Source: Actinophytocola sp035634895
GTDB taxonomy: Bacteria > Actinomycetota > Actinomycetes > Mycobacteriales > Pseudonocardiaceae
NCBI RefSeq assembly: GCF_035634895.1
Contig: NZ_DASQCC010000243.1
Coordinates: 1-64,000 of the forward strand
Direction: 5' to 3'
DNA: 64,000 nt
Shown here: one piece after another, positions 16,400-23,129 of the stretch
Layout of the letters: each line of letters starts with the position of its first letter
How positions within the stretch are numbered: position 1 is the first letter of the stretch
Made by a program: the position numbers and the translations under genes
The notes under the pieces: generated by a model
What the model was told of the DNA's origin: nothing
The model's input: the letters and a program-made list of their open reading frames with translations, nothing else
The model's database searches: none

Positions 16400-16686
16400 G
16401 ACTGGGCCCTTTTCCTTGTGAACTCTGCGAACTCCCAGCCGTCGACCTCGGTCGGCTCGACGCGGAAGCAGTAGCCGTGGCGCATCGCCACGAGGTCGGC
16501 TTGCACCACGTCAGCGGTGCGGATCGTCTCGACGTGGTGCGCGGGTTTGAACTCGGCCAGCCGCAGGTCGAGCGCGCCCATGTGCCAGCCCGAGACGTAG
16601 GACTGGTCGTCGTGCGGACCGCCTTTGCTGGCGACGGTGACGAACCGCATCACCAGCCCGTAACTGGCGGTCGCGTCGGTAGTCAC
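16396..16686 (-). CDS. small hypothetical protein
   Basis: A 96-residue protein starting at GTG 16686 and overlapping both neighbours. A mixed alpha/beta fold with a central HHVETIR segment; no family is recognised. Confidence 0.6.
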   Translation of the reverse strand: MTTDATASYGLVMRFVTVASKGGPHDDQSYVSGWHMGALDLRLAEFKPAHHVETIRTADVVQADLVAMRHGYCFRVEPTEVDGWEFAEFTRKRAQS

Positions 16687-16772
16687 GCGGCGCGTCCCTC
16701 GCGGCGGCACCGTGCGAGATCCAGCGCGGTGTTCTGGTGATGGGAGATGTTCAGTCCGATCGTGACGGCCAT
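16683..16772 (-). CDS. 29-residue peptide gene
   Basis: A short ATG-TGA frame that begins two bases after the upstream stop and ends in a GTGA overlap with the next gene, filling the gap exactly. The peptide is His/Arg-rich. Support comes only from the tight coupling pattern of this operon. Confidence 0.45.
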   Translation of the reverse strand: MAVTIGLNISHHQNTALDLARCRREGRAA

Positions 16773-16774
16773 GG

Positions 16775-17428
16775 TCAGCGGCCCATCGCGTAGCCGTCGA
16801 GCCCGCCGCCCGGCACGGACTCGGGCGGGGGCAAGGCGGTGCAGGTGTAGGTGGGTGCGGTGTCGGGGCCGCCGTCGCGCGTGCAGGACTGCGTGCGGCC
16901 GTCACCGTCGACCCAGGACCACCCGGCCGGGGGCGGCCCGGCCGGTCCTGGCGGGCCGGGGATCGCGGGGTCGTTCGGGTCGGGGTCGTCGATCTCCGGG
17001 TCTTGGGTCTCCGGGTCCTGGATCTCGGGGTCCTGGACTTCGCTGTCGGGCAGTTCGCTGTCTTGCAGCTCGGGGTCCTGCACTTCCGGGTCCTGACGCT
17101 CGGGGTCGTCGGGGTCCAGGTCGTCCGGGTCGGCGTCGTCGGGGTCGGGATTGTCGACCGGCGGCGGGTCGACGCGCGGGGTACCGCCGAGGTCGCGGAC
17201 CTGGTCGCCGAGCACGCGCGCCGCGTCCCCGTAGGTGTCCACCTGGTCCTGGAGGGTGGCGATGCGCCACACCACCCAGGAGCCGCCGCCGACCAGGCAC
17301 ACGAGCAGCACCGCGACAGCCACGGCCACGAGGGTGCGGCGGCGTTCGCGGGCTGGCTCGGGGTCGACCTGGGCGACCGCGCGGCGGGCGGCGGTCTCGG
17401 CGATCTCGCGGACGTGGTCACCAGTCAT
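16775..17428 (-). CDS. membrane-anchored protein with acidic DPE repeat stalk
   Basis: A 217-residue protein: a cytoplasmic N-terminus, one membrane span (about 31-55), a short coiled-coil-like segment, then a long stalk (about 85-155) built from short units such as QDPE, QDSE and DDPD. A Pro/Gly block follows, and then a C-terminal piece (AGWSWVDGDGRTQSC with two further Cys) like those found in actinophage structural proteins. It looks like a surface-exposed or tail-like protein; the function is unknown. Confidence 0.65.
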   Translation of the reverse strand: MTGDHVREIAETAARRAVAQVDPEPARERRRTLVAVAVAVLLVCLVGGGSWVVWRIATLQDQVDTYGDAARVLGDQVRDLGGTPRVDPPPVDNPDPDDADPDDLDPDDPERQDPEVQDPELQDSELPDSEVQDPEIQDPETQDPEIDDPDPNDPAIPGPPGPAGPPPAGWSWVDGDGRTQSCTRDGGPDTAPTYTCTALPPPESVPGGGLDGYAMGR

Positions 17429-17676
17429 GGCGTGCCGCCGTTCTCGTCGGGCGCGGGAGGCTGGAGGGTGCCGCGGATGGTGTTGACCTCGTCCGGGGTG
17501 ATCTGTCCATCGGCGAGCGCTTCGACGATCGCGGCGGCGGCGTTGTCCGCGGCTGCTTTGGCTGCCCGCTCGGGTTTGCGGTCTGAGCGGAGGATCGCCC
17601 AGACGAGCACGCCAGCCGAGGTGAGTGCGCCCAGGAGTGCCGCGATGGCGGTAATGAGGTCAGCGAGGTCACTCAC
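17425..17676 (-). CDS. holin-like small membrane protein
   Basis: An 83-residue protein with one or two closely spaced hydrophobic segments in the first 30 residues and an amphipathic, charged C-terminal half. Size and topology resemble small actinophage holins. GTG start; it heads the minus-strand operon 17676-14472 and overlaps the next gene by ATGA. No endolysin gene is seen nearby, so a lysis role is uncertain. Confidence 0.55.
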   Translation of the reverse strand: MSDLADLITAIAALLGALTSAGVLVWAILRSDRKPERAAKAAADNAAAAIVEALADGQITPDEVNTIRGTLQPPAPDENGGTP

Positions 17677-17917
17677 CTACACCCCCGGTCGGGGCTGGTG
17701 CGTGGGTGATCGACATGGCGGCTCCCGTTCGCTTCTCGCACAACACCTTAATCGATTCAGATGCTGAGGAAGCTCACTACGACCGCGTCATGCCGACCAA
17801 TCCCGCAGCACGTCCCCTTGTCGCAATCACCCAAACGGGCCAACGCCAGGCGAAACACCCAGCCCATGCGGGCCGATGCACACCGGGAATCTGACTGACC
17901 GATTAGGACTGGGGATC

Positions 17918-18541
17918 GTGACCAACACCCTCGCGCGTCTTGCGCTCGCCGCATGCACCCTGCTCGCCCTCGCCGCCTGCGGCTCGAACACCGACACCGG
18001 CCACGACGGGGACAACGCACCCGAGCTACCCGCCGCCGACACCAGCAGCAGCGTCGCCGACACCGCGCCGGCCAAGCAGACCACCAACGAACGCGGGTTC
18101 ATCGTCAAGCAGCTCGGGGAGATGGCCTGCTTCGGCGGCGCGGGAAAGGACTGCGACGGCGGCGTGTCCTTCGCCATCGACAGTGTGGACGTGGACCCGC
18201 AGTGCCCGATGCTCGCCCCGTCCAACGGCGCCCACGCCATCGTGCTGCACCTGCGCATCGCCACCGGCGCGGACGCCAAAATGGCCGACCGCATCAGCGG
18301 GGTGATCAACCCATTCAGCTTCGTGGAGATCGGCAAGGACGGCATCACCCGCGACGCCCAGTTCGGTACCTGCTCGGACTCCAGCGCGGGCCTGCCGGAC
18401 ACCTTCGGCCCCAACCAGCAGTACCAGGGCGTCATGGACCTAGAGGTACCGGAAGCCTCCGGCACGATCGCGCTCCAGCTCGGCGCGGCCGAGGAGGACG
18501 GGCAGCGCGGCTGGGAATGGGCCTACCCGGCCGGTCAGTAG
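17918..18541 (+). CDS. secreted lipoprotein of unknown function
   Basis: A 207-residue protein with a signal peptide ending in a lipobox (LLALAAC, Cys about residue 17) and a Thr/Asp/Ser-rich linker, followed by a beta-rich domain with paired Cys residues (about residues 70, 77 and 92). GTG start behind GGGG. The mature domain resembles general actinobacterial extracellular beta-sandwich lipoproteins. It stands alone between the minus-strand operon and a terminator, with nothing I can call a gene in 17677-17917. Confidence 0.75.
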   Translation: MTNTLARLALAACTLLALAACGSNTDTGHDGDNAPELPAADTSSSVADTAPAKQTTNERGFIVKQLGEMACFGGAGKDCDGGVSFAIDSVDVDPQCPMLAPSNGAHAIVLHLRIATGADAKMADRISGVINPFSFVEIGKDGITRDAQFGTCSDSSAGLPDTFGPNQQYQGVMDLEVPEASGTIALQLGAAEEDGQRGWEWAYPAGQ

Positions 18542-18556
18542 CTGGCTAGAGAAGCA

Positions 18557-18593
18557 GCGAGGCCCCGCATCGGCATCCGGTGCCGGACCTCGC
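18557..18593 (+). terminator. terminator hairpin of the lipoprotein gene
   Basis: Outer stem GCGAGG/CCTCGC with an inner GC-rich stem, just after the lipoprotein gene. One of several similar GAGGCCCCGC-type hairpins between 18.5 and 21.3 kb. Confidence 0.6.
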
Positions 18594-18619
18594 GTCTTGC
18601 GCCCTGCCACCTGCCCTGG

Positions 18620-18904
18620 TCAGCCCTGGTCAACGCATCGCTTATCAGGACCTATACCTATGACCCTAACTATGCCCCTAACAGGGACCCCTGTGATTCT
18701 GCAGCATTTTTTTAACTGCGACCCCACCTTCTCGACACCGAGTTCGGACAACGTCAATCCGAGAGCGGTAAGGAGGCCCGTTGTGATCATGAAGCCCATC
18801 TGAGCAGGAGTGGGATCCTGCGAAAATCCGCCAGCAACCGCTGTCATGGCACTTGCGGACAGCACGACAATCGCCGCTCCCGCATACCCAGTCCGCCGTG
18901 CCAC
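18620..18904 (-). CDS. putative two-span small membrane protein
   Basis: A 94-residue frame from GTG 18904. Two hydrophobic stretches (about residues 7-25 and 38-56) and a basic C-terminus with CC. GC content is lower than around it, and the region is rich in A/T runs (TTTTTTT near 18710). No good ribosome site is visible, so the start and even the gene itself are uncertain. Confidence 0.4.
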   Translation of the reverse strand: MARRTGYAGAAIVVLSASAMTAVAGGFSQDPTPAQMGFMITTGLLTALGLTLSELGVEKVGSQLKKCCRITGVPVRGIVRVIGIGPDKRCVDQG

Positions 18905-18933
18905 GACATCATGATGCCACTGAAAGTGGCCAG

Positions 18934-19176
18934 GTGACGTTTCAAGCCGTTCCGCCGCAGACGCAGGTTGAGGTGGTGACCACCACACCCATCCCGACCG
19001 GCCTGGACGACGCCGATGTCTACGTGCGCGCAGACGCCCCGGATATCTGGAACACCTGATACCTGCGGCGTGACGACAGCGTGGTCTACCACCAGCCGGG
19101 CGGCCAGTGGATCGAGAACCTGATCGTCACCGCAGAGAAGCTGCGCAGCTCGTCCGTGTGGAAGCGCGCCTCGTAA
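18934..19176 (+). pseudogene. broken small gene, copy 1 (in-frame stop)
   Basis: The frame from GTG 18934 reads to a TGA at 19057-19059 and continues in the same frame for 39 more codons to a TAA at 19176. The residues on both sides (LDDADVYVRADAPD before, DDSVVYHQPGGQW after) match the copy at 21371-21584. There the position of the stop is held by a TGG (Trp) codon. The simplest reading is a Trp-to-stop mutation. The protein would be about 80 residues; function unknown. Confidence 0.6.
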
Positions 19177-19280
19177 CTGGCGGCCAACCCCGGCGCGGTC
19201 AGGAATCACCCCTGTTGGGTGAGCACAGGTGAAACGCCGCTGTGACCGTCCGCGATGGATCGGACGGAAAGGAGCCCGCG

Positions 19281-19466
19281 TTGACCGACGTACCACCACT
19301 GTCCGCACGCAAGTCTGTGACCAAGGTCCGGAAGAACACCAGCCACACGTTCCACCTGGTGATGACCATCATCACCGCAGGTGTCTGGGGTCTACTGGTG
19401 TGGCTGCCTATAGTCATGTGGCACAAGTTCGGGCCACGCAAGAAGATCGTCACGAAGTACAAGTAG
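19281..19466 (+). CDS. small membrane protein with TTG start
   Basis: A 61-residue protein with a basic N-terminus, one or two hydrophobic segments (FHLVMTIITAGVWGLLVWLPIVM) and a Lys-rich tail. GGAAAGGAG eight bases before the TTG at 19281 decides the start, although a GTG at 19242 is also in frame. A terminator follows at once. Function unknown. Confidence 0.6.
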   Translation: MTDVPPLSARKSVTKVRKNTSHTFHLVMTIITAGVWGLLVWLPIVMWHKFGPRKKIVTKYK

Positions 19467-19486
19467 GTCGCGGCCTACGACGTGAG

Positions 19487-19521
19487 CGAGGCCCTGCGCC
19501 GCGACTTGGTGCGGGGCCTCG
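19487..19521 (+). terminator. intrinsic terminator
   Basis: CGAGGCCC pairs with GGGCCTCG around a GC-rich loop and is followed by TTGTTT. It ends the small membrane protein gene and belongs to the repeated hairpin family of this segment. Confidence 0.65.
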
Positions 19522-19550
19522 TTGTTTCCCGGCGTCACACGCACCGTGAC

Positions 19551-19576
19551 CATAACTGGTATAGGTCATGTATGGT
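19551..19576 (+). promoter_or_regulatory. probable PadR operator, copy 1
   Basis: CATAACTGGTATAGGTCATGTATG immediately precedes the first padR-like gene. Its reverse strand contains CATGACCTAT, also found just before the second padR-like gene (21666-21675). PadR proteins usually repress their own operon, so a shared autoregulatory site is likely but inferred. Confidence 0.45.
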
Positions 19577-19582
19577 TGGGGC

Positions 19583-19912
19583 GTGGAACACAAGCCGCTG
19601 CGGCTCACCAACGCCCTCGTCGAGGTGGCCGCCGCTCTCGTGGAGAAGCACGAAGAGCGGCACTGGGGCTACGAACTGGCCAAACGCACCAACGTCAAAC
19701 CCAACGCGCTGTACGGCGTCCTCACCCGACTCCATGAGCGGGACTGGTTGAGCGACGGGTGGGAAGAGGTCCCCGCAGAAGAGAAACGCCCGCCGCGCCG
19801 CTACTACCAGGTCACGCCACTCGGGCTCGCCCGACTGGGCGCGCTACTCGCGCAAGCCAGCCAAGATCGCCGCTTCGCGCGGCTTTACCTCAGGCCGGGG
19901 ATCGCCCAGTGA
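19583..19912 (+). CDS. PadR-family transcriptional regulator, copy 1
   Basis: A 109-residue winged-helix regulator of the PadR type. GYELAKRTNVKPNALYGVLTRLHERDWL is the recognition region and RPPRRYYQVTPLGLARL the wing. GTG 19583 lines up with the second copy; an ATG 15 bases upstream lies inside the presumed operator. It is coupled by GTGA to a membrane protein gene. The ligand is unknown. This regulator-membrane-protein unit occurs again at 21.7 kb. Confidence 0.85.
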   Translation: MEHKPLRLTNALVEVAAALVEKHEERHWGYELAKRTNVKPNALYGVLTRLHERDWLSDGWEEVPAEEKRPPRRYYQVTPLGLARLGALLAQASQDRRFARLYLRPGIAQ

Positions 19913-20343
19913 ACATCGCGGGGATGATCGAGTTCGTGCGAACTCATTGGGTCGTGGGATTCGTGTGTATCGTGACCTGCCCGCCCATGCTGCTCGGGTT
20001 CCTACCTACGTTCGTTCTGCGCGTTGGACTTCTGTTCTATCCGAAGGACCATCCACGGCGCGCCGAGTTCATCGCCGAGCTAGCCACCATACCCTGGCGC
20101 GAACGACCGAAGTGGGTAGCGGGGATGCTGCCGCACTGCCTGTTCGAGGGCCCGTCAGCACGGCTACGGCAACGCCGGGCGCTGAAGGTTGAGAAGGAAG
20201 CGCGACAGAGCTTGTCGCTTGCACTGGAGCAAGGAGGATCAGTATTAGCCATCATAGTGACTAAAGATTTCATGGACATGCAGCGGAGGGAAGAGAATAC
20301 GGTTCAGAAGTTGAGACGGTGGCTGCGTCGTGACGACCGCTGA
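19909..20343 (+). CDS. PadR-linked membrane protein, copy 1
   Basis: A 144-residue protein with one or two N-terminal spans (about 12-45) ending in LLFYPKDHPRRAEFIAEL, followed by a hydrophobic patch (KWVAGMLPHCLFEG) and a charged helical tail. The motif LYPK(G/D)HxRRxEFxAEL is shared with the products at 22024 and 22584, so the three form one family. Coupling to PadR suggests a stress- or signal-responsive membrane protein, but the function is not known. Confidence 0.7.
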   Translation: MNIAGMIEFVRTHWVVGFVCIVTCPPMLLGFLPTFVLRVGLLFYPKDHPRRAEFIAELATIPWRERPKWVAGMLPHCLFEGPSARLRQRRALKVEKEARQSLSLALEQGGSVLAIIVTKDFMDMQRREENTVQKLRRWLRRDDR

Positions 20344-20588
20344 ACCAGACATGACACGTGCCTCGCACCATCCCGGTACGGGGCCTGACTGCTGGGGTAG
20401 GTCAGGGGAGTAGACCTAACTCCGCGCCCTGACCAGATATGGGCGCGAGCAGACGACTCGAACGGCCAGCCTTAGCCGCTTTTTCTTCGGCTCCGCACCG
20501 GGCGACGGCACGAGCATCGCTGAGACGATCGAACGCGATCTGCGCGACGGCTTCGGGCGCTGACGCTGCGCACGTCGGACACGTGACG
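20344..20588. other. non-coding stretch with hairpin remnants
   Basis: No gene can be supported. A partial hairpin around 20361-20395 (GTGCCTCGCACC...GGTACGGGGCCTG) is a degenerate relative of the terminators on either side. The segment looks like decayed cassette DNA. Confidence 0.4.
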
Positions 20589-20620
20589 GAGGTCCCGCAC
20601 CGAGATGGGTGCGGGACCTC
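20589..20620. terminator. strong bidirectional terminator
   Basis: A 12-bp perfect stem GAGGTCCCGCAC/GTGCGGGACCTC with an 8-base loop. It lies downstream of the minus-strand gene ending at 20647. Confidence 0.8.
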
Positions 20621-20646
20621 ACGTCAGGCGACCCGTCGTGGAGGGG

Positions 20647-20898
20647 CTAGCGGCCCGCCAGTACATCCCACGGGACCGCCTGGGCGAGCACCAACACCAC
20701 GGTGCCAGCGACGAGGAGGATGGTCACCAGTCGGAGCGTTGCGCCCCAACTCTTGGCCATCTCGGTCACGGCCTGGACAACGGCGACCACCCGATCGGGC
20801 GACGCCTCTGGCTGCGCGGTCGAGGCGACGGATGCACCCGAACGGTCACTTTGCGCTCTGCGCGTTCGTGTCTGCTGCCAACGACGGACTATCTTCAT
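20647..20898 (-). CDS. small C-terminally anchored membrane protein
   Basis: An 83-residue protein with ATG behind GGAGAG. A basic Arg/Gln-rich start, then a soluble helix, then one C-terminal hydrophobic span (LRLVTILLVAGTVVLVLA). A terminator lies 26 bases beyond its stop. Function unknown. Confidence 0.55.
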   Translation of the reverse strand: MKIVRRWQQTRTRRAQSDRSGASVASTAQPEASPDRVVAVVQAVTEMAKSWGATLRLVTILLVAGTVVLVLAQAVPWDVLAGR

Positions 20899-20944
20899 GT
20901 GGACGCTCTCCTCAACCCTGCGACTGGGTGTGTGTTGGGTGTCA

Positions 20945-20976
20945 GGCGGCCTTCCTGTTGGAGCAGGGAGGCCGCC
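20945..20976. terminator. hairpin upstream of the small membrane gene
   Basis: GGCGGCCTTCCTG/CAGGGAGGCCGCC, 13 bp with one G-T pair and a 6-base loop. It may end an older plus-strand unit. I see no gene in 20977-21370. Confidence 0.5.
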
Positions 20977-21217
20977 GCTTTCTGGTCGGACGTACGTTTG
21001 CATTCTGAGGCACTCTAGTCAGCGCTTGCGGCTGTGGTCCCATGATCTTGGAGTGCTTGTTGTGCACATCCGCCCAGGTCACACCGCGTTCCACCTACTC
21101 CACGGGACTGGATGAGTGACGGGACCTCTACACCCGATCGTGTAGCGCAAGCTGAAGATTTGGGGCATCCGCCGAGGCCACAAGGAGAAAGACCGGCGCG
21201 GCGGCCCCTGACGGCGG

Positions 21218-21261
21218 CGCGAGAGCGGCCCACCGGGATGGGGTGCGGGGCCTCTCTCGCG
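21218..21261. terminator. terminator-like hairpin
   Basis: CGCGAGAG/CTCTCGCG flank a GC-rich inner stem carrying GGTGCGGGGCCTC, the same core as the other hairpins of this segment. Confidence 0.5.
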
Positions 21262-21370
21262 TCCTGGCGTTGATAGACAACACTGTGGACTACCGAAGGC
21301 AACCGGCAGTCATCAGTAGACAACGCCGTACCGAACTACCGGATCGCGAGTCGGACCGTAGGGTGGATCG

Positions 21371-21584
21371 GTGGCCGCCACCCCCGAAGCCGAGAGCGCC
21401 CCGCCCGGCCTGGATGGCGCCGAGCGCTACGTGCGCGTTGACGCCCCCGACAGCTACGACACCTGGTGCGCGCGCTGACGACACCGTCGTCTACCAGTGG
21501 CCGGACGGGAAGTGGAACGAGCAACCGATCGTCAGGGCGGACACGCTGCGCACGTCGCCGGCGTGGGCGCGAGCAGCCGAGTAG
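21371..21584 (+). pseudogene. broken small gene, copy 2 (frameshift)
   Basis: GTG 21371 reads MAATPEAESAPPGLDGAERY and on to DTWCAR, then stops at TGA 21476-21478. The remainder, DDTVVYQWPDGKW to AWARAAE and TAG (21582-21584), is in the next frame. The two halves together match copy 1 at 18934-19176; relative to it this copy lacks two bases just before the junction. The junction CGC TGA C resembles a +1 frameshift context, but decay is simpler. Function unknown. Confidence 0.55.
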
Positions 21585-21660
21585 CCGAGTAGCCCGGACA
21601 CGAGAGGCCACAATCTGGGCAGCACAGGACCTCACTCAGCTGCAAAATTACCACTTGATG

Positions 21661-21690
21661 GCATGCATGACCTATGTCATGTAACCTCAT
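21661..21690 (+). promoter_or_regulatory. probable PadR operator, copy 2
   Basis: GCATGCATGACCTATGTCATG directly precedes the second padR-like gene. It shares CATGACCTAT with the copy-1 site in the opposite orientation and contains ATG/CAT dyads typical of PadR operators. No ribosome site lies between it and the start, so the transcript may be nearly leaderless. Confidence 0.45.
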
Positions 21691-21694
21691 GAGC

Positions 21695-22027
21695 ATGCAG
21701 GAGGAAAAGCCTTTACGGATCACCCGAGCCGTCGTGCTCGTAGCTCAGGCCCTGCTTGACAAGGCAGATGAGCGGCAGTGGGGCTACGACGTGGCCCAGC
21801 GCGCCGGCGTCAGCTCGAACGCCCTTTACCAGGTCCTCGGCCGGTTCTACGAGCGCGGCTACCTCGCTGACGGCTGGGAGGACGTGGACCCAGCCGAGAA
21901 GCGCCCACCCCGCCGCTACTACACGATCACTCCGGACGGCTTGGCCCGCTTGGGCGCGATACTTGCCCACGCCAGACAGGACCGGAGGTTTGCTGGCCTC
22001 AACCTCAACCCTGGGCTAGCCCAGTGA
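21695..22027 (+). CDS. PadR-family transcriptional regulator, copy 2
   Basis: A 110-residue PadR protein closely similar to the 19583 product over its whole length (GYDVAQRAGVSSNALYQVLGRF, RPPRRYYTITPDGLARLGAI). ATG 21695 is chosen by alignment; ATG 21689 would add two residues. It overlaps the downstream membrane protein gene by GTGA. Confidence 0.85.
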   Translation: MQEEKPLRITRAVVLVAQALLDKADERQWGYDVAQRAGVSSNALYQVLGRFYERGYLADGWEDVDPAEKRPPRRYYTITPDGLARLGAILAHARQDRRFAGLNLNPGLAQ

Positions 22028-22587
22028 ACGACCTCGTGAGCGCGCCGATCTCCCCGTGGTACACGATCCCTGCCTCGGTGGGACTCCTCGCACTCACGTT
22101 CGTGTTCGCTCCTGGGGTGCTGCTGCACCTCGGGGTGCTGATCTACCCGAAGGGGCATGCTCGTCGTCAGGAGTTCACCGCCGAGTTGTACGCGGTGCCG
22201 TACGTGAAGCGGCCGTTCTGGGTTGCCAGCGCGCTCGTGCGGTGCATGTTCGAGGGAATCCCGGAACGGTCCCGTGGCCGGCGACGAGTTGCACGTGCGG
22301 ACCACGTGGACCAGGAGCGTTTCCATGAACAGGAGATTCTCCGTGAATTGGGCATAACCACCAATGAGTATCAGGACATGCACAAAGACGCAGTGCAGCA
22401 GGTGCGACGCGTGCGATACATGATACGAGAAGGTGAGGTCATTAGAAACATCTCATGGTCATTTACCGATAAAGAGGGTAGGGCCTGGATCGTTTCCCCA
22501 CGCAACCTGCGTCATCGCAGGTCCCTCGGCGTTGTCTTTGAAGGCCTTACATTCGTTCGCGTGAACGCCAGGGAGACTGACACATGA
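22024..22587 (+). CDS. PadR-linked membrane protein, copy 2
   Basis: A 187-residue protein of the LYPKGHxRRxEF family: an N-terminal span (about 15-42), LIYPKGHARRQEFTAELYAVP, then a short hydrophobic patch and a longer charged C-terminal domain absent from copy 1. The last third has lower GC than the first. Coupled to padR copy 2 and to the next gene. Function unknown. Confidence 0.7.
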   Translation: MNDLVSAPISPWYTIPASVGLLALTFVFAPGVLLHLGVLIYPKGHARRQEFTAELYAVPYVKRPFWVASALVRCMFEGIPERSRGRRRVARADHVDQERFHEQEILRELGITTNEYQDMHKDAVQQVRRVRYMIREGEVIRNISWSFTDKEGRAWIVSPRNLRHRRSLGVVFEGLTFVRVNARETDT

Positions 22588-23042
22588 ACCCATGGTGGGT
22601 TGGGCTCATCGCAACAGTCCCTACTGCGCTACTGCTGCACGTCCTCGCACCTGGCGTGTTCCTGCGCCTCGGCGTGCTGCTCTACCCGAAGGGTCACAAG
22701 CGTCGCCAGGAGTTCATGGCCGAACTGCCCACAGTTCCGCCTCGCAAGCGCCTGTTCTGGGCTGCCGGCGTGCTCGTACATTGCTTGCGCGAAGGCATAC
22801 CCTCCTCTCTCCAGGATCGTCGCACTAAGCGCACTATTCACCAGAAAATGCAATTGGCAGAGTTCTATAGTGAGATATGGCTGTATTCAAGCTTTATTGG
22901 GAAAGCTCTTCCGTCTACAGCTTCGCAAAGTCTTCGGGTTCGATTGAAGAACGCCAGACGATTCTGCCGAAAGATACGACGAATAGAGCGCATCCGTGCC
23001 AAAAATCGAGATAGGGATCGATGGCGAGCGCAAGTCATATGA
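22584..23042 (+). CDS. PadR-linked membrane protein, copy 3
   Basis: A 152-residue member of the same family: N-terminal span, LLYPKGHKRRQEFMAELPTVP, hydrophobic patch, then a basic, low-GC tail rich in Arg and Lys. It overlaps the previous gene by ATGA, so one PadR unit carries two such proteins in tandem. Function unknown. Confidence 0.7.
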   Translation: MNPWWVGLIATVPTALLLHVLAPGVFLRLGVLLYPKGHKRRQEFMAELPTVPPRKRLFWAAGVLVHCLREGIPSSLQDRRTKRTIHQKMQLAEFYSEIWLYSSFIGKALPSTASQSLRVRLKNARRFCRKIRRIERIRAKNRDRDRWRAQVI

Positions 23043-23129
23043 CGAAGATCGTCACGCTGGGGTCTTCCTCACGACAGCGAGCGGGGAGACCTATCCTGCG
23101 AGGACTCCCCGCTCGCATAGTGTTCTGCG

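Noticed and set aside
20977..21370. A decayed integrase or other gene
   Set aside because: Short frames on both strands show no recombinase motif or other recognisable domain.
21470..21485. Programmed +1 frameshift at CGC TGA C in copy 2
   Set aside because: No Shine-Dalgarno-like stimulator is evident, and the paralogue is broken by a plain nonsense codon, so decay is the simpler reading.
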